A stretch of 36,996 bases of DNA from Chalciporus piperatus (lineage: Eukaryota; Basidiomycota; Agaricomycetes; Boletales; Boletaceae): NCBI GenBank assembly GCA_038093975.1, contig JBBPTG010000236.1, positions 1-36,996 on the forward strand. The letters are read 5' to 3'. Below are positions 8,929 to 21,326 of the stretch, one piece after another. Under the pieces are notes generated by a model. That model was not told the DNA's origin and made no database searches. It saw nothing but the letters and a program-made list of their open reading frames with translations. Both the position numbers and the translations under genes were made by a program. Every line of letters begins with the position of its first letter. Position 1 is the first letter of the stretch.

Positions 8929-10460
8929 ATGTCAGGACTCACACATCTTCCAGAAGACATTCTCCTTCGCATCGCATCCTTTCTTTCACCGCTGGACGTT
9001 ATCCGTCTTCGACAGGTAAGCGTGGTTGAGATCATCGATGTGTTGATTACCGCTGATGCCCCGCCGGATCGACTCGATGATCTAGGTCTCGAAGACATTG
9101 TATTCAGTGACGCAGCAGCCCGTGGTTTGGATCCGTGCATACAGAAATGCAGCACTTCCCCGACCTCCAGGACCATACTTACGTGCCGGTGACAAAGAGG
9201 GATTGGACTTCCTCGAGCGTGCATTAGTCCAATCCGCAAAGTTGGAACCTTGGTCTGCTCATAACTTCCATCTGGATCCTGTTCGCACACACAGAATCGA
9301 CGCTGGCGAATACTATATGAGTCATCAGTGGCATTTCCCGCAGTGGGGATCATGGTTTATCACAGCCATCAAGTCGTCCGTGGTCTATCGCAACCTCAAC
9401 TCCGACGACCCGCAACCTCATGTCATGTTTCGTTTGGACGACTCCAGCGAAGGCATCAATCTCGTACTGTTTGCTGACACGGTCACTCTCGCGGGTCATC
9501 CTATCACATATGTGCTGCTCGAGGCCCAGAGAAGTGACTATCCACTGTAAGTTTTAGTTGTATTGAACCAGTGACTGATGGCATGAAACGCGATAGGACC
9601 TTGTTGAAGATCGTTGGCCACTTTCGTTCATCACTAGCGCTAGAGGCCGCCATTCCGCTTTCATATCCAGGACATAACAAAGTCAGCCATATGATTGCCA
9701 GTCCACAACATGTCTGCATGTATACAACCTTCGTGGACGAGGAATTTACATTCGCGCTGCTCGACGTGACAACGGAGAAGATATATCACCTTCCAGCAGT
9801 CAAGTCTAGCATGGTAAGTTTTGTACGTCATCATCCGTCTGGCTATAATAAAGTGGGAGCAAAGGCACTGGAAACACTCGAGCGTTTGGCGCATAACGGT
9901 CGTACTCCCGTGAAATTCCTCGTAACAGACACCCATATTCTCGTCTTCATCACCGGCGTGGTGGATGCGGGCCACCACATACAGGCATTCCGGCTTCCTT
10001 CGGAAGTGGAGTCCGGTGCTACTGCCGAGGATGACGGGATGTTACAGATGAGATATGCAAGATCACTGAATCACCCGAGTTTGTCCACCGTGGGAATAAG
10101 GTCACCAATGTTGGAGGGGTGCAGACGACAGAGATACGAGTCATGATTCGTTGTGACCAGTTGTATGGCTCCACTTCCTCCCAACGGCACTACAGTGCCA
10201 TAGATCTCACTTTAACCGCTTCAAGTTCTCCCGGAATTGGAACGATCACATTGTCACAATCTACCCCTCTGATTTCTTTGAAGGATCGATACCCGGAATT
10301 GTTCAAGGTAGAAAGTTCGGAGGATGGGTTCGGACACGGTGTGTGCTGCATCGGGGGCGTCACGTTAAAATACTTTGGCATTCAAACATTTTCTGTGGAT
10401 GCGAGCGGCAAGGTTTGCTATATGTCGGATGAAACTATCAGGGTGCATAAATTTGTTTGA
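8929..10460 (+). CDS. F-box domain protein
   Basis: Exon 1 (8929-9015) encodes a compact F-box at residues 6-28: LPEDILLRIASFLSPLDVIR. F-box proteins recruit substrates to SCF (Skp1-cullin) ubiquitin ligases. Exon 2 (9086-9546) continues VSKTLYSVTQQPVVWIRAYR, a typical F-box continuation, and exon 3 starts at 9597. The rest resembles the beta-rich C-terminal part of Agaricomycete F-box proteins (DVTTEKIYHLPAVKSSM; KFLVTDTHILVFITG). Near 10030-10050 the coding frame changes: after GATAEDDG the plausible continuation (KITESPEFVHRGNKVTNVG, then LTLTASSSPGIGTIT) lies in another frame and runs to the stop at 10460. No GT-AG intron of normal size explains this, so there is a frameshift mutation or a sequence error. 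The GTAAGT at 9814 could be a further donor, but the frame after it looks coding. Confidence 0.75.
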
Positions 10461-11500
10461 TTTGATAGTGAATATTCTGACATTGCTCGACGATCAACTG
10501 CACTTGTAGAGGACCAACCCTATTATGCCGCGGAGTTCCCCTAGGCAGATGAAGACAATCGTTCACCGCCATGCCTCGGCGACGGAACTATTCTATGCAG
10601 CCCTTTAAATTTATTTATGAGAAATTTCTATTCGATTTTTGATACTGTAGACAGATCGTGTGGAAGGTACTTACCAATGTCAATCATGGCCACGTAGTAC
10701 TACGAATCCGCGCGATGATTGCTGTCACTTGTCAGGTGTCTGAGGTGGTTGGCCCGGTGCACTCCAGTTAAATACCGAATCACTGAGTGGTGCGCCCGTG
10801 CTATAGCTAGGTGGAATTTGAAAGGAGTATGTACTCTATCAAATGTCAGTAAGTAAGGAGACGATGAATACAAACTTGAAATGCTAGATAAAAAAAAAGG
10901 CTCGGGGACTCGACTGTTTTGACTCTTATTTGCTCGTTCCCATTGGCAGCCTGAGAGTGGGCGCCAGGTTTATTCGAGTCTTGCATCGTCTTCGAGCTCG
11001 CCGTCTTCCGGAATCTACTCCCCATCACTCCCTCACCAGTACGCGTGGCCCGGGGCTACACGTCCTCAAACATTGATCCACCTGACCACACACCCTCTCC
11101 TCCAGGTTCCAACCACTACTCCGCTGCCAACTCTTACCGGCTCTACAACTTCTATTTCCCTTGACCCTTTCGAATTACTTCGGCGGTCGACGGATCAAGA
11201 AGATTGTTAATTCTGGTACCGACGGTATTCCTTCAAACACACATCTTGCACACATCTCAATCCATTTCAACCAATCCATTCCTCGACAACTTGCACTCTC
11301 TCAATAGCATTCATTCTTTTTAAATCCATCCCTTTCAAAGCACATGCTATCCTCATAACATCTCCTGGCTTGTATACGAAAACTCGACACGGACACCGAC
11401 TCGGAATTCAGCGCTCAGCACCAGGGAACACTCGACTGTTGTAAAAACATTCCCCGCACCATACACACGCTTCGCACGATACATAGATCTATAGAACACG
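10461..11500. other. Intergenic; 5' region of the kinase gene
   Basis: No supported gene. From about 11030 the sequence becomes rich in pyrimidines and ACTC/CAAC words and has no long open frame. This is typical of basidiomycete promoters and 5' untranslated regions, and it ends at the kinase ATG. Confidence 0.5.
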
Positions 11501-14500
11501 ATGGCATTCCAGAACCACGCTCCAAACGGTGCTAAGCCTTCGCGCTTCTCGACGCTCAAAGTCTTCAAGCTCAGGTCCGGCTCTCGCAACGGCTCTCTTG
11601 GTATGTCTTCCCAACGCTCTCTCTGAAAATGCGCCATTCAAAGTTGTTGGTTGACGTGCCTGTCAGATACCGCGCCACCACCTCCTCCAAAGGATTCAAC
11701 CTATTGTTCCAGTCCGAATTCAGCGTTAAACCCACCCCCCTCGGCATTCTACAACAGATCCATCTTCAACCGTTCCGCCACTTCCCTTTCTCCGTCGCTC
11801 AGCCCCGATTCAGGTTCAGGACCCGCCACACCCTCGACTCCATACTCTCTTCCCGAATTTGCGAAATGGTCCGCTGGTGCAAGTAATATCAATGGGAGAG
11901 GGACTACGGCTTCGCCAGTGCCCTCTGCATCTGGTGCCTCGCTCAGGTCTATCAGTGGAGGTGGAGGAGACCACATGCCCAGTCCGTCCATGGATGGAAG
12001 TACTGACTCGAGTGGGTCCAATCCTACGAACGTCAACCCGAATCCGAACGCCAACCTCGGCATGTATTCGCTGAATGGAGCTACCTCAAGTTCCTACACC
12101 ATGGGCCAGGCAAGTACGATTGGTGGCGGAGGGTCGAAGAGGAGGAACATCTTCAAACTTGCTAATCTGGCTAGGAAGAACAAATCGGTGAAGGATCTTT
12201 CGGATGGGGCGAGTGTGTCTGGGAGTATTAGTAGGGGCGCGAGCGTCAGTGATCATGGGGAAGTACTGCTGAACCAGGAGGGAGACGAGGGAATATCCAT
12301 GCCTTGGAATTTCCAAGTGAGTCCCAAGTTCCGATCGCTGTGATCAGAATATCTAATATTGTGTGCTGCGTAGCATCACATACACGTCGACGAAGGGTGG
12401 GTGCTTGACTCACATCCACGCGACCTCCCATTCTGACACGATGTTGGCGTTTGAACAGATATATTGGCCTCCCGCCGTCATGGTCTGCTACCCTCGCGCA
12501 AGCTGGGTTTGACGAGCAAGAAATCGCAGCGATTCATGCCCGTCGCCGAGCAGCAGGAGCAGCCGCCTCGTCTGGTTCGATGTCGGCCAACCCCTATACC
12601 ACGTACTCGACTGAGAGACCTGCGTCACCCCTCATGCCTTCCACTGCACCGCCCACATCAACTGCTACGCTATTGCCACCTGTCCCCCGTTTGAGGAGTC
12701 CGGATGGACAAAGTTTGAGAATCCACACACCTTCCATGTACTCCCTTGCCAGTAGCAACGGCGGCGGTCCAAGCACGATTGGCGGGCCGAGTCCAGCGCC
12801 CTCACCCAGTGCACCATCTTTCTCGATGAAGTCCCTCATGAATGGTATCAAAACTTCCCTGACTAGCGACTCGAGTAGTCTGAGAGATGGTGCTGCTGGT
12901 TCAAGAGGGGAAGGGAGTAAAGCGGCGAGTTTGGAAACGAATCAGTATGTGTTTGTAGACGGGGACATTCCAGCAGATGAGAACGCGGATCGAGGGATGG
13001 GGGACGAAACTCTGATTAATCCATACCCTTTCGATGCGGAAAGTGTCTCCTTACATCAGACGCACACCTCAAGAGATACATCGCAGGTGAGTGATCCCCC
13101 ACCCTTCAATCTACCGCGGGGTAGCATCTCAACTCATCGCGCATCGCAGTCTCAAACGCCACGAACATCAACGTTCCCGCAGATCCAAATGCAGCACGCC
13201 AACTCTGACTCGGGATATATCCCCTTTCCTTCCAATGCCGCTCGTGCACCCTCTCCACTAGCCCACTCTACTTCTCTCCCCACTCCTACTCCCCCACGTG
13301 GCTATACTTTCTCCAATCACTCTGCTTCCCCTTCCCCTTCACATTCCGTTGCTGGTTCAAATGCAGGCTCGCGGTTCGGTATAGCGAGCGGGACGCCACG
13401 GACGCCACCAAGGCGAATCTACCACGTGTCGAATGCATCACCTGAATCCGGTGAGGAACAGGACTTCGCTGAACCTCCCCCCGCGTACGTCTCGCCCAAC
13501 AAGGGGGAATGGTCTGGTATAAGAGAGAAGGGCCCTTCTGGGCCTAGTAGGAGTCACCTGCCACCCTGCAGAGCTGTTCCACCTGCGCCTGAGGAAGAGG
13601 CTCAGGGGGAGTCATCTGGGGCGATTCACAACAGGGAAGACGAGGGCGGATCCGCACTCAACGACAACGAGGACGACATCGCCGATCCCTCTACCACCTA
13701 CCCCTCTCTCGACGTAAATATGCGTAGTATCCCAGAGACACCAGACGGCGTGCTGGATATCTCCTCGGCCGGCTCATCCCTCTACATTGGCACTCCTAAC
13801 CACGGCGACCAAGCGGAGATGGATTTCGATGGACGCGAAAGGTTGTTATCCCCGACGCCACCGCTGGTGATCGACAGACGGTTAACGAAGCTGGCCACGT
13901 TGCCACCCCGAATATCGTTGCACCAGGAGGGTAGTTTGGAAGACTGGACCGAGTCGTTGTTCAGTGCGATTGGGAAGCGGTCGAGTGTGAGATTGGAGAA
14001 AAGGGCAACGCTTCGACCGTTGTCACCCTTGGCGATGGCGAATACCTCGGCGATCGCATCGAGTTCTTCGTTGGCGGTGACGACTGCACCGAGTCTGCCT
14101 GATATGTCTTTTGGGGCGAATCTTACGCTTGGTCTTCGTGCGAGAGCAGCGGAAGGTGCTATCGCAGAAGGCGATGAACAAGAGGCGGGCCCAGAAGAAG
14201 AAGAAGCAGAAAAGGCTGAAGATGATCTTGTGGAAGAGGAGGAGCGGGATCTTGATGAAACACAGACGGCGGAGGAGACATCCAAAGAACCCGATGAATC
14301 ACCAATGCCGCCATCACCCCCACACCTCCCGGACGTTTCACTAGGGCCTAATGTTTCATCCCTCGGTAAAGACCTCGGTGACTCCATGTCGTCGAGGGAG
14401 TCGACATCGTCTCCAGAACTGGAACTGGAACCGGAGCTGGAGCCAGAGCCGTCCCCCAGAGCCAGTGTTGACAGTCTTCCACCATCCCCTCCACCGAAGC

Positions 14501-16986
14501 CCAAGCCTGCAGCAGCTCCCGTCACACTCACACTGCCTGTTGCCAGTACCCTTGCTCCTCCGCGGATAAACACTATTTCAAACTTATCTGGAAAGTCGCC
14601 TATAGCTGCACTCTTCGGCGCACAACCTCTACCCCTACCAGTTCCCATCCCTCTGTCCCAGATCCGTGCACAACTTCGACCTGCCCCGCCAAAGCCTCCA
14701 TATCCTCCACCGACAATACCATTACCTCCTCTAAAACGATCACCTCCTCAGCCTCCGTCAAAACTCTCAACTCCTCCCCGACCTCAGCCTCAACCACCAT
14801 TACCTCCTGTCCCGCAAGATGACCTTAAGCCCGACTCTCCGAAAACCCCAGTGCCACCGGACTCCCGACCTAGCTCGTCTCAAACCCTTCTAGTTCGTTC
14901 AATTCCTGGTGACCGCGATTCAAACTTGTCGACGATCACGGTGACGCCTGCGACGATAGCCACGGCTAAATCTGAGGTCGTTCGGACAGCTGTCGCTAAC
15001 ATAGTCGACTCGGACACTGTCTCGTTAGTTTCGAGGCGAGATAGCGTTGCTTCGGACGACAGTGATGCCGAAGTCCAATTTTTGGAATACTACGAAAGCG
15101 ACGTGCAAGACGAGTCACCCGAAGCACCAAAACGTGAAGAAGAACCCGACAACTCGCTCATATCTGAGACATCCTCGGTGTCGCTCCTACGAGATAGTTC
15201 ACAGTCAACATGGCCAGCGCCACCGCCGCCACCCCCAGTGGAGGAGACCGAGCCAAATTCTCGCCCGCTGTCGAGATTTAGAACGACTTCACTCGGTCGT
15301 GTGGGCAAGTCGATGGCGCATTTCTCGCAGCGTAGTTCGGATACGATGTCGAGCTCAGCGAGCGAGAGTATGCCAATGACGACGCCGCGGGGTGTGAATG
15401 GTGCCCTACCTACGGTTTCGAAGACTAAGCTTGGCATTGCCGCGGAGGCGAGGATGCTCAGCTCGGTGACGGATACCTTTGGTGGGGTCGATGTCGAGAG
15501 CGAGGATGGTGAAGACGGGAGTGAAGTGCATTCGCGCCCTGATGAGGCCACAGAGAATGCTTTGTCGGAGTCTCCGACTCCTTTACCGCCTTCCTCGCAC
15601 CCTTTTTTGACAGATCTCCAGCCATATCTCATTCGCTGTAACCCGACAAGTCGTTTCACGGACCTCGTCGAGATTGCAGAGGGCGAAAGTGGCTCCGTGT
15701 TTGCTGCACGCGTCATTTTACCTACAGAGTCTCAACCGCAGAACGAGCAGCAAGACAGCCTCGAGCGGCCAATACCGGCCGAAACATCGCACGTCGCAAT
15801 CAAGAGGATACCACTACCGCCACCTTCGTCCATGCTCACTTTACCTGACGACTCGCCATTATCGAGCAAGCTTGTGTCTCTAGCGCACGAACTGACGTTG
15901 CTCAAGGACCTCGATCATGACCACCTGCTACTGCTCGATGCCGTCTATGTCAGTTCAGGCTCGGATGAGCGAGAGGGAGCCGACTCTGCGAGCGCGGTGG
16001 ATACATCGCTCTGGATACGGATGGAACTCATGGAGCGATCGCTTGCGGACGTGATTGGGTTGGTTGCGGAGGGTTTGGCGTTGCAAGAGCGACTGATGGG
16101 AAGATTTGCCAGTGATGTGAGTTTTTCGTTGTGCGCTTTGGCTGCGACAGAAATGCTGACCATGTCGTCGGACAGATCCTCAATGGATTGGAGTATCTTC
16201 AAAAACAGCACATCGCTCACCGGGACGTACGGAGCGATAATTTGTTGTTGGACGGGAATGGTATGGTGAAACTTGGTTCGTGGATTGGATTCTCTCGTGA
16301 TTGATTGGATTGGAGCTCAACCTGTGGACTTGTAGCGGACTTCTCAAATGCCATTCGTGTAGATCGAAATGCGCCAACCGTTAATGGGGCAGTTGGTGTC
16401 ATCTATTGGCAGGTAAGGAACTACTTGTATACGCGTTGATTGCAGCACATCTGACTGCTTGGCTTTGTACGATCTAGGCTCCTGAAATGAGAGCGTAAGT
16501 ACTCTTCATCGCTTCGCTGGTCACGTTTCTAAATAACCTTGTCCGATTAGTGGACCCTATGACGCGCTCAAAGTTGATATTTGGTCACTCGGAGCGACAG
16601 TTTGGGAACTTGCCGAGACTGTTCCACCATTCTCCATGCCTGCCTCACCGTCAACGCAAGTCACGTTCGCCATCCAGTCTGCACGACACATCGGCTCTCA
16701 GTGGCCCCCGCTGACACACCCAGAACATTATTCACGAGCCTTCCACGAGTTTATGAGACTCTGTGGGAGGGAGTCCGCGGGGCGACCGGGGCCTAGCGAA
16801 CTTCTGAACGTGAGTCTCGTCCTACCTTGCGATGAGTCGCTCGTGAGATGGTGATTAATGAAAAATTCGTAGACACCCTTCATTCGCAACGCCTGCGGAC
16901 GTGCGGTGATCCTACAGCTCTTGTCGCAATGTCGTTCCCTCGAGGAGGCTATGGTGGCAAGGGAGGCGGCGAGTGAGCAATCATAA
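11501..16986 (+). CDS. CRIB-domain PAK/STE20-like protein kinase, divergent activation segment
   Basis: Nine exons (11501-11600, 11667-12316, 12372-12394, 12459-16116, 16176-16275, 16336-16412, 16478-16494, 16551-16809, 16873-16986) join in phase to 1,665 residues. A CRIB motif that binds Cdc42/Rac-type GTPases lies at about residues 243-263 (ISMPWNFQHHIHVDEG, then YIGLPPSW), reconstructed across a 23-bp exon. About 1,000 residues of Ser/Pro-rich and acidic disordered sequence follow. The kinase domain is C-terminal: glycine loop GESGSVFAARV (about 1333), VAIK lysine about 1373, catalytic HRD at 1492-1494. Three usually conserved places differ. The catalytic loop is HRDVRSDN (Arg for the usual Lys). 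The metal-binding DFG is DFS (1512-1514). The activation segment reads GVIYWQAPEM instead of GTPYWMAPE. The Asp and Asn needed for catalysis and metal binding remain, so activity is possible but not certain. Expected role: cytoplasmic or cortical Cdc42/Rac effector in polarity or mating signalling (inference from family). Confidence 0.85.
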
Positions 16987-18610
16987 GGGCAGCCCATGCA
17001 CATTCTTTTTTTTTTTGGTTTGTTTCACTTGCTGCCCAGCTCAGCGCGCCGGTCAGAGGACTTTTTTTTTTGAGGTCGTATCCCTTCCTTCCAGGTTATG
17101 GACCGAAATTTTTTTATCCATCTCATTGGGTCAATTATACCATCTACGAGCGTTTTTTTCCCCTTCGATCTTTTACCATATCGCATGCTTGTTACCCAGA
17201 TTTATCATATTCGACGGCTTTTTTGCAAGAGGAAACTCTGGATTTGAGCAATTTGCAAGTGACATGTGAGTTGGTCATCATTTTGATAACATCCACGCTT
17301 CGGTCTCCTCGGTGGAAGTTGGAGCAAGGTGCGCATTACTGTTCAACACCACCGAGAGAACTGATTTTGAGAACTCATGCCCTGAGTCTTCTTCCGCCCG
17401 TAAGCCTAGACCGTAGACGCTCTTAGACTGACGTATTGAATTCGATTGTGCTAATGGCCCGTTGGCACGTATGGCGACTCCTTAATCAATGGCTTGGTAC
17501 GTATCATAGTAGTTGCTCGCTTCTTTGCACTGACTCAGACTGGTTTGTTGCTTCCACCATGGAGTCAAAGATGGGCCTCGATGAAGGCTGGACTACTACT
17601 TAATCGCCGCCACTTCTTGCATCCTTCCTCGCTCCATAGGCTCGCCATCGCGACAAAAGAGAGAAGCTCCCTGAAAGGAGAGGAGATGTGACTGAGCTAT
17701 TATGTACGCGTCTGCTCGTGAATCACTCCCCATCAGAATCATCACCCCTTCAATCCATCGAGTGCGTGGTAGTTGGAGCCCAACTTACCAGGCCCATCAT
17801 GGTGATGGCCCAACGATCTCTCGAACTAGATTCTTCATAGGCTAGTGTTCAAATGTCGTTCTTCCCGGTTCCATCCGACACGCCAAGGCTCGCCAAGGTA
17901 TGTACCAATGGAACGGCGACTCAGTTGCCTAAGCGCCGATCTTTGACCGGCCAAGAATTTCTAGGCGTCCACGCACGGCGTTCTCTTACACTTTTATGAA
18001 AGGTATCGACTGCGCAGTTTTATTACGTCGGGAACAATCGGCTTCCGGTATCTGCTTCACCAATCTCGAGTCGGGGCCCTCATCTCAAGTTTGGTTGCAG
18101 ATCATGGGATGCACCTGGCCCTGGAATTTAAGCTTCTCCTTTAGCCTCGATGAACCTATAGGGATACCGTGGCTGTCCGCGGAAGCTCGTGGAAGTCGCT
18201 CACGTCTTGGAACCAGCTGATGGAGATAGTGGACATTGTGTTCCATACACTGGCGGGCTTACTAGGCTTGAGGCTGACTACTGCGGCTGTGAGGTAATAT
18301 GCTCGGTTATCTAGGTAAGCAACTCTCAATAGCCCGCCAATATCGCATGCCGAGGATACAGCAGCCCACAAGGAACCTGTATGGAGAACCACTCTTTGCG
18401 GATCGGGGACGCCAAGAAGTGTAAACTGAACGACGCGTTCCTTCCATGGCCGGATTCAACTGAATGCTGCATTCTTGTTAACAAAAACGGCTAGACAAGA
18501 CTATTATTCCTCCTTGGCGATGTCTAATCGCATGAACTTCGTGGCACGCACCGCGAGTCGCAGCACAAAACCAAGAAAACCATATGGAGCTGCGGTCGTG
18601 AATTATGGCA
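16987..18610. other. 1.6-kb intergenic region without a supported gene
   Basis: Several T-tracts lie just after the kinase stop (about 17006-17016, 17060-17070, 17109-17116), likely in its 3' end. From 17450 to 18600 I see only short open frames without splice support or protein-like composition, and no transposon ends. A promoter for the MFS gene occupies the right end. Confidence 0.5.
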
Positions 18611-18617
18611 TATAAAA
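18611..18617 (+). promoter_or_regulatory. TATA box of the MFS transporter gene
   Basis: TATAAAA lies 53 bases before the ATG at 18670, in the sequence GGCATATAAAAGGTGAG. It is a clean match to the TATA consensus at a plausible distance. Confidence 0.6.
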
Positions 18618-18669
18618 GGTGAGAGAACGAACGATTCTTTCAGCTCGGTCTTCCCTACTGGTGTACATC

Positions 18670-21326
18670 ATGGCTTCATTGGACAATGGTTCTCGCTCTT
18701 CCTCTGCTCGTCTTTCTGTATCAACTTCGGAGCAGCCTACGGGGAAGACTGTGACCGAGGTCGTCCCTTGTAGCGCGGTTCCTACACGCGATCCTTCGAC
18801 TAGCGTAGTCGGTGCACCCACTTCGGCTTGTTCAGAGAACCCTGCGGACCTTCGTTCTCCAAGAGATGACGATGCCGAATCCCAGCGAACAGCTCACCCA
18901 TCGATCGACATCCCCTGCGCTCAAGACGGCTTTAAGGAGCTGACCACATCGCAACCCATCTCTACCGTCCCGTCCCGCACGACCGATGATCCGAAGAAAT
19001 CTGTCGATAATGTCTTACAACTCACGGATCAGACGAATCTTCTTCCATTTAGGAAGATCGTTCCTGTATTCGCAGGTCTTGCTCTATGCGCAATCGTATC
19101 TGCACTCGACTCTGTTATTATCGCAACAGCTCTACCTACTATATCCAATGCATTCAACGCTGGTTCCGTTGCGTCATGGGTACCGTCCGCCTACATGCTC
19201 ACCTCCACGAGCTTTCAACCACTATACGGTCGATTCAGCGACATCTTCGGTCGCAAAGCAGCGCTTTGCGTAGCCATGCTGATATACATGGTTGGAAGCT
19301 TAGCATCGGGGTTCTCGACGTCGATTATCCAGTTGATTATCTTCCGTGGCATCGCTGGTGCAGGGGGCGGCGGTATTCAGAGCATGACACAAATCATTGT
19401 ATCTGATATTGTTAGTCTTCGGGATAGGTAAATCTTATGTTTGGTTCATTCCCTCCTGCGAGCTAACAAATCCTGGTTTCAGAGGTAAATATCAGGGTAT
19501 CATTGCAGGAGCTATCGCTCTCGGGTACGCTATCGGCCCGCCCGTCGGTGGGATTTTAGCCCAAAACGTGTCTTGGAGGGTATGTCATCCCGCCACTTAC
19601 TGTTAGTTATGTTTTACTGATCCTATGATACCTAGTGGTGTTTCTGGATCAACCTTCCCACCGCTTTGTGTGCAATATGTGTTGTCATTTTCGTGCTTCC
19701 GCTCAAGCCAGTAGAAGGCGATGTAAAGAGGTAAGTTCTAGCTCCTTTCACGCGCCGCCCGTCTCACACTTTGCAGGAAACTGCTAGCAGTTGACTACCT
19801 CGGCGCGGGCTTAACGCTTGTCGGTTCTACACTCATCCTTTTACCTCTTATCTGGGTATGTTGATATTCATCGCTGCGACATACTCGTCTTTGACATGAT
19901 TACTAGGGTGGTATTACATTCCCTTGGAACTCGCCGATCGTTCTCGGATCACTGTGCTCTGGTGTCTTTGTAATTTCAATCTTCTGTCTCTGGGAATGGA
20001 AAGGGGCGCGTTTGCCCATCGTGCCCAGTACGTGACCCGAGTTCTTACCCCGGCGACGCTTGACCAACCGGTGGATCCTCGCAGTGTATATATTCAAGCA
20101 TACAACCGTCACTGGAGTATACATCGCCATGTTTGTCAAGTAAGCTCCGATTGTACACTATCTGTCGGTTCGTCAACTGACGGGCTCCCTCGCAGCGGCT
20201 TCGTGTTTTTCTCCTCGCTTTATTACCTTCCGCAATTTTTCCAAGTTGCGCTGGGTTACTCTCCAACCCGATCGGGAGTGTTCTTACTCCCCGTGCTCGT
20301 TAGTCAATCGTTCTCGAGCTGGGTCACGGTATGTACCTAGTCGTATATCATCGGGGCCACCACTGATCAACGGTTCTAAAGGGTGTGGTTGTGAGCAAAA
20401 CGGGCAGATACCGGGTGTGTCATGTTTTGTTATCTTTTCTTGAGGAAAGCTCGTTCTAAAGGCTCTCCGTGTCTTGGACCAGACGATCGTCTATGTTGGT
20501 TTCAGCGCTTGGGCGGTGGGATGTGGTTGTCTTTCTACGGTCACTGCATCCACGTCCAAATCACTGCTTGTAGTATTTATGCTGCTCTCTGGTGTCGGTG
20601 CTGGACAGGTACGCCTTTGAAGCCCTTCAAACTGTATTGTACTGATGGTACCAGACTCTGCAAACGACTACTGTTGCAGCCCAAGCAAGTGTTCCGAGGA
20701 AAGATATGTCCGTGGTGACTGCAGTTAGAAACGTGAGTTAGCTGGCCAATATCATCATGCCAGAACTGATAACATACCCCGTAATTAGTTCATTAGGCAA
20801 TTGGGTGGAACGTTGGCTCTAGCTGTCGGGTCGACCTTGATGTAAGTTCCTCTTCTCTCGTCCTTCCTGATGGCGCTAATGAACTTCGGTCACCATAGAA
20901 ATAACTCTCTTCGGACTGACCTCTCCTCCCTCTCGCTGACGACCTCCGCGATCACGGCTGTCATAGATGACCCGTCAATCCTTGGACCGAACACGCCACA
21001 GTCGAGGCTTTATTCAGTCGGACTCACGCCCTCTGGAGCCAGCTACGTGCTCTCCCATGGCTACACCGCAGGTTTCAAGCTGGTGTTCATAGTCAACGCG
21101 ACTCTCGCTTGCATCGCGATGATCACAAGCGTTTTCATGATCAAGCACACGGAGCTCACCAGGGGCGACGAGGAGAGACTGCGGGCGGAGGCGAAACAAG
21201 CGCTTCGGAGTGGGAGGAGTCCAGAGTGTGAGAAGGAGGTGGATGTGGAAGCGAGAAAAACGGTGAGTGAGGGCTTCATTAAAGCTTCGCCTTCGTTAAC
21301 GCGTTGTATAGGAGGATCACGCCTGA
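18670..21326 (+). CDS. MFS drug/toxin:proton antiporter, DHA2 (14-TM) type
   Basis: Thirteen exons (18670-19427, 19483-19579, 19636-19730, 19777-19855, 19907-20027, 20085-20139, 20196-20328, 20382-20414, 20483-20608, 20655-20732, 20789-20841, 20899-21262, 21312-21326) join in phase to 668 residues, the usual size for this family. A hydrophilic N-terminal tail of about 130 residues precedes the first helix. Diagnostic motifs are present: LDSVIIATALPTI in helix 1 (about 146, the DHA2 signature with its buried Asp), GRFSDIFGRK in loop 2-3 (about 187, MFS motif A), and GYAIGPPVGG in helix 5 (motif C, antiporters). The later part carries DMSVVTAVRNFIRQLGGTLA, also typical. Expected function: plasma-membrane export of small toxic compounds driven by the proton gradient; the substrate cannot be told. 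No biosynthetic genes lie next to it. Exon 8/9 borders (20382-20482) are the least certain because two acceptors are available. Confidence 0.9.

Noticed and set aside
8769..9353. 194-codon minus-strand frame opposite the F-box gene
   Set aside because: The plus strand carries a clear F-box and a conserved splice junction, so the minus frame is a shadow.
13782..14648. 288-codon minus-strand open frame, Ser/Gly-rich
   Set aside because: Antisense shadow of the kinase linker, whose biased Ser/Pro codons leave the opposite strand free of stops; no splice signals or motifs.
15090..15716. 208-codon minus-strand open frame
   Set aside because: Also antisense to the kinase gene and caused by the same codon bias.
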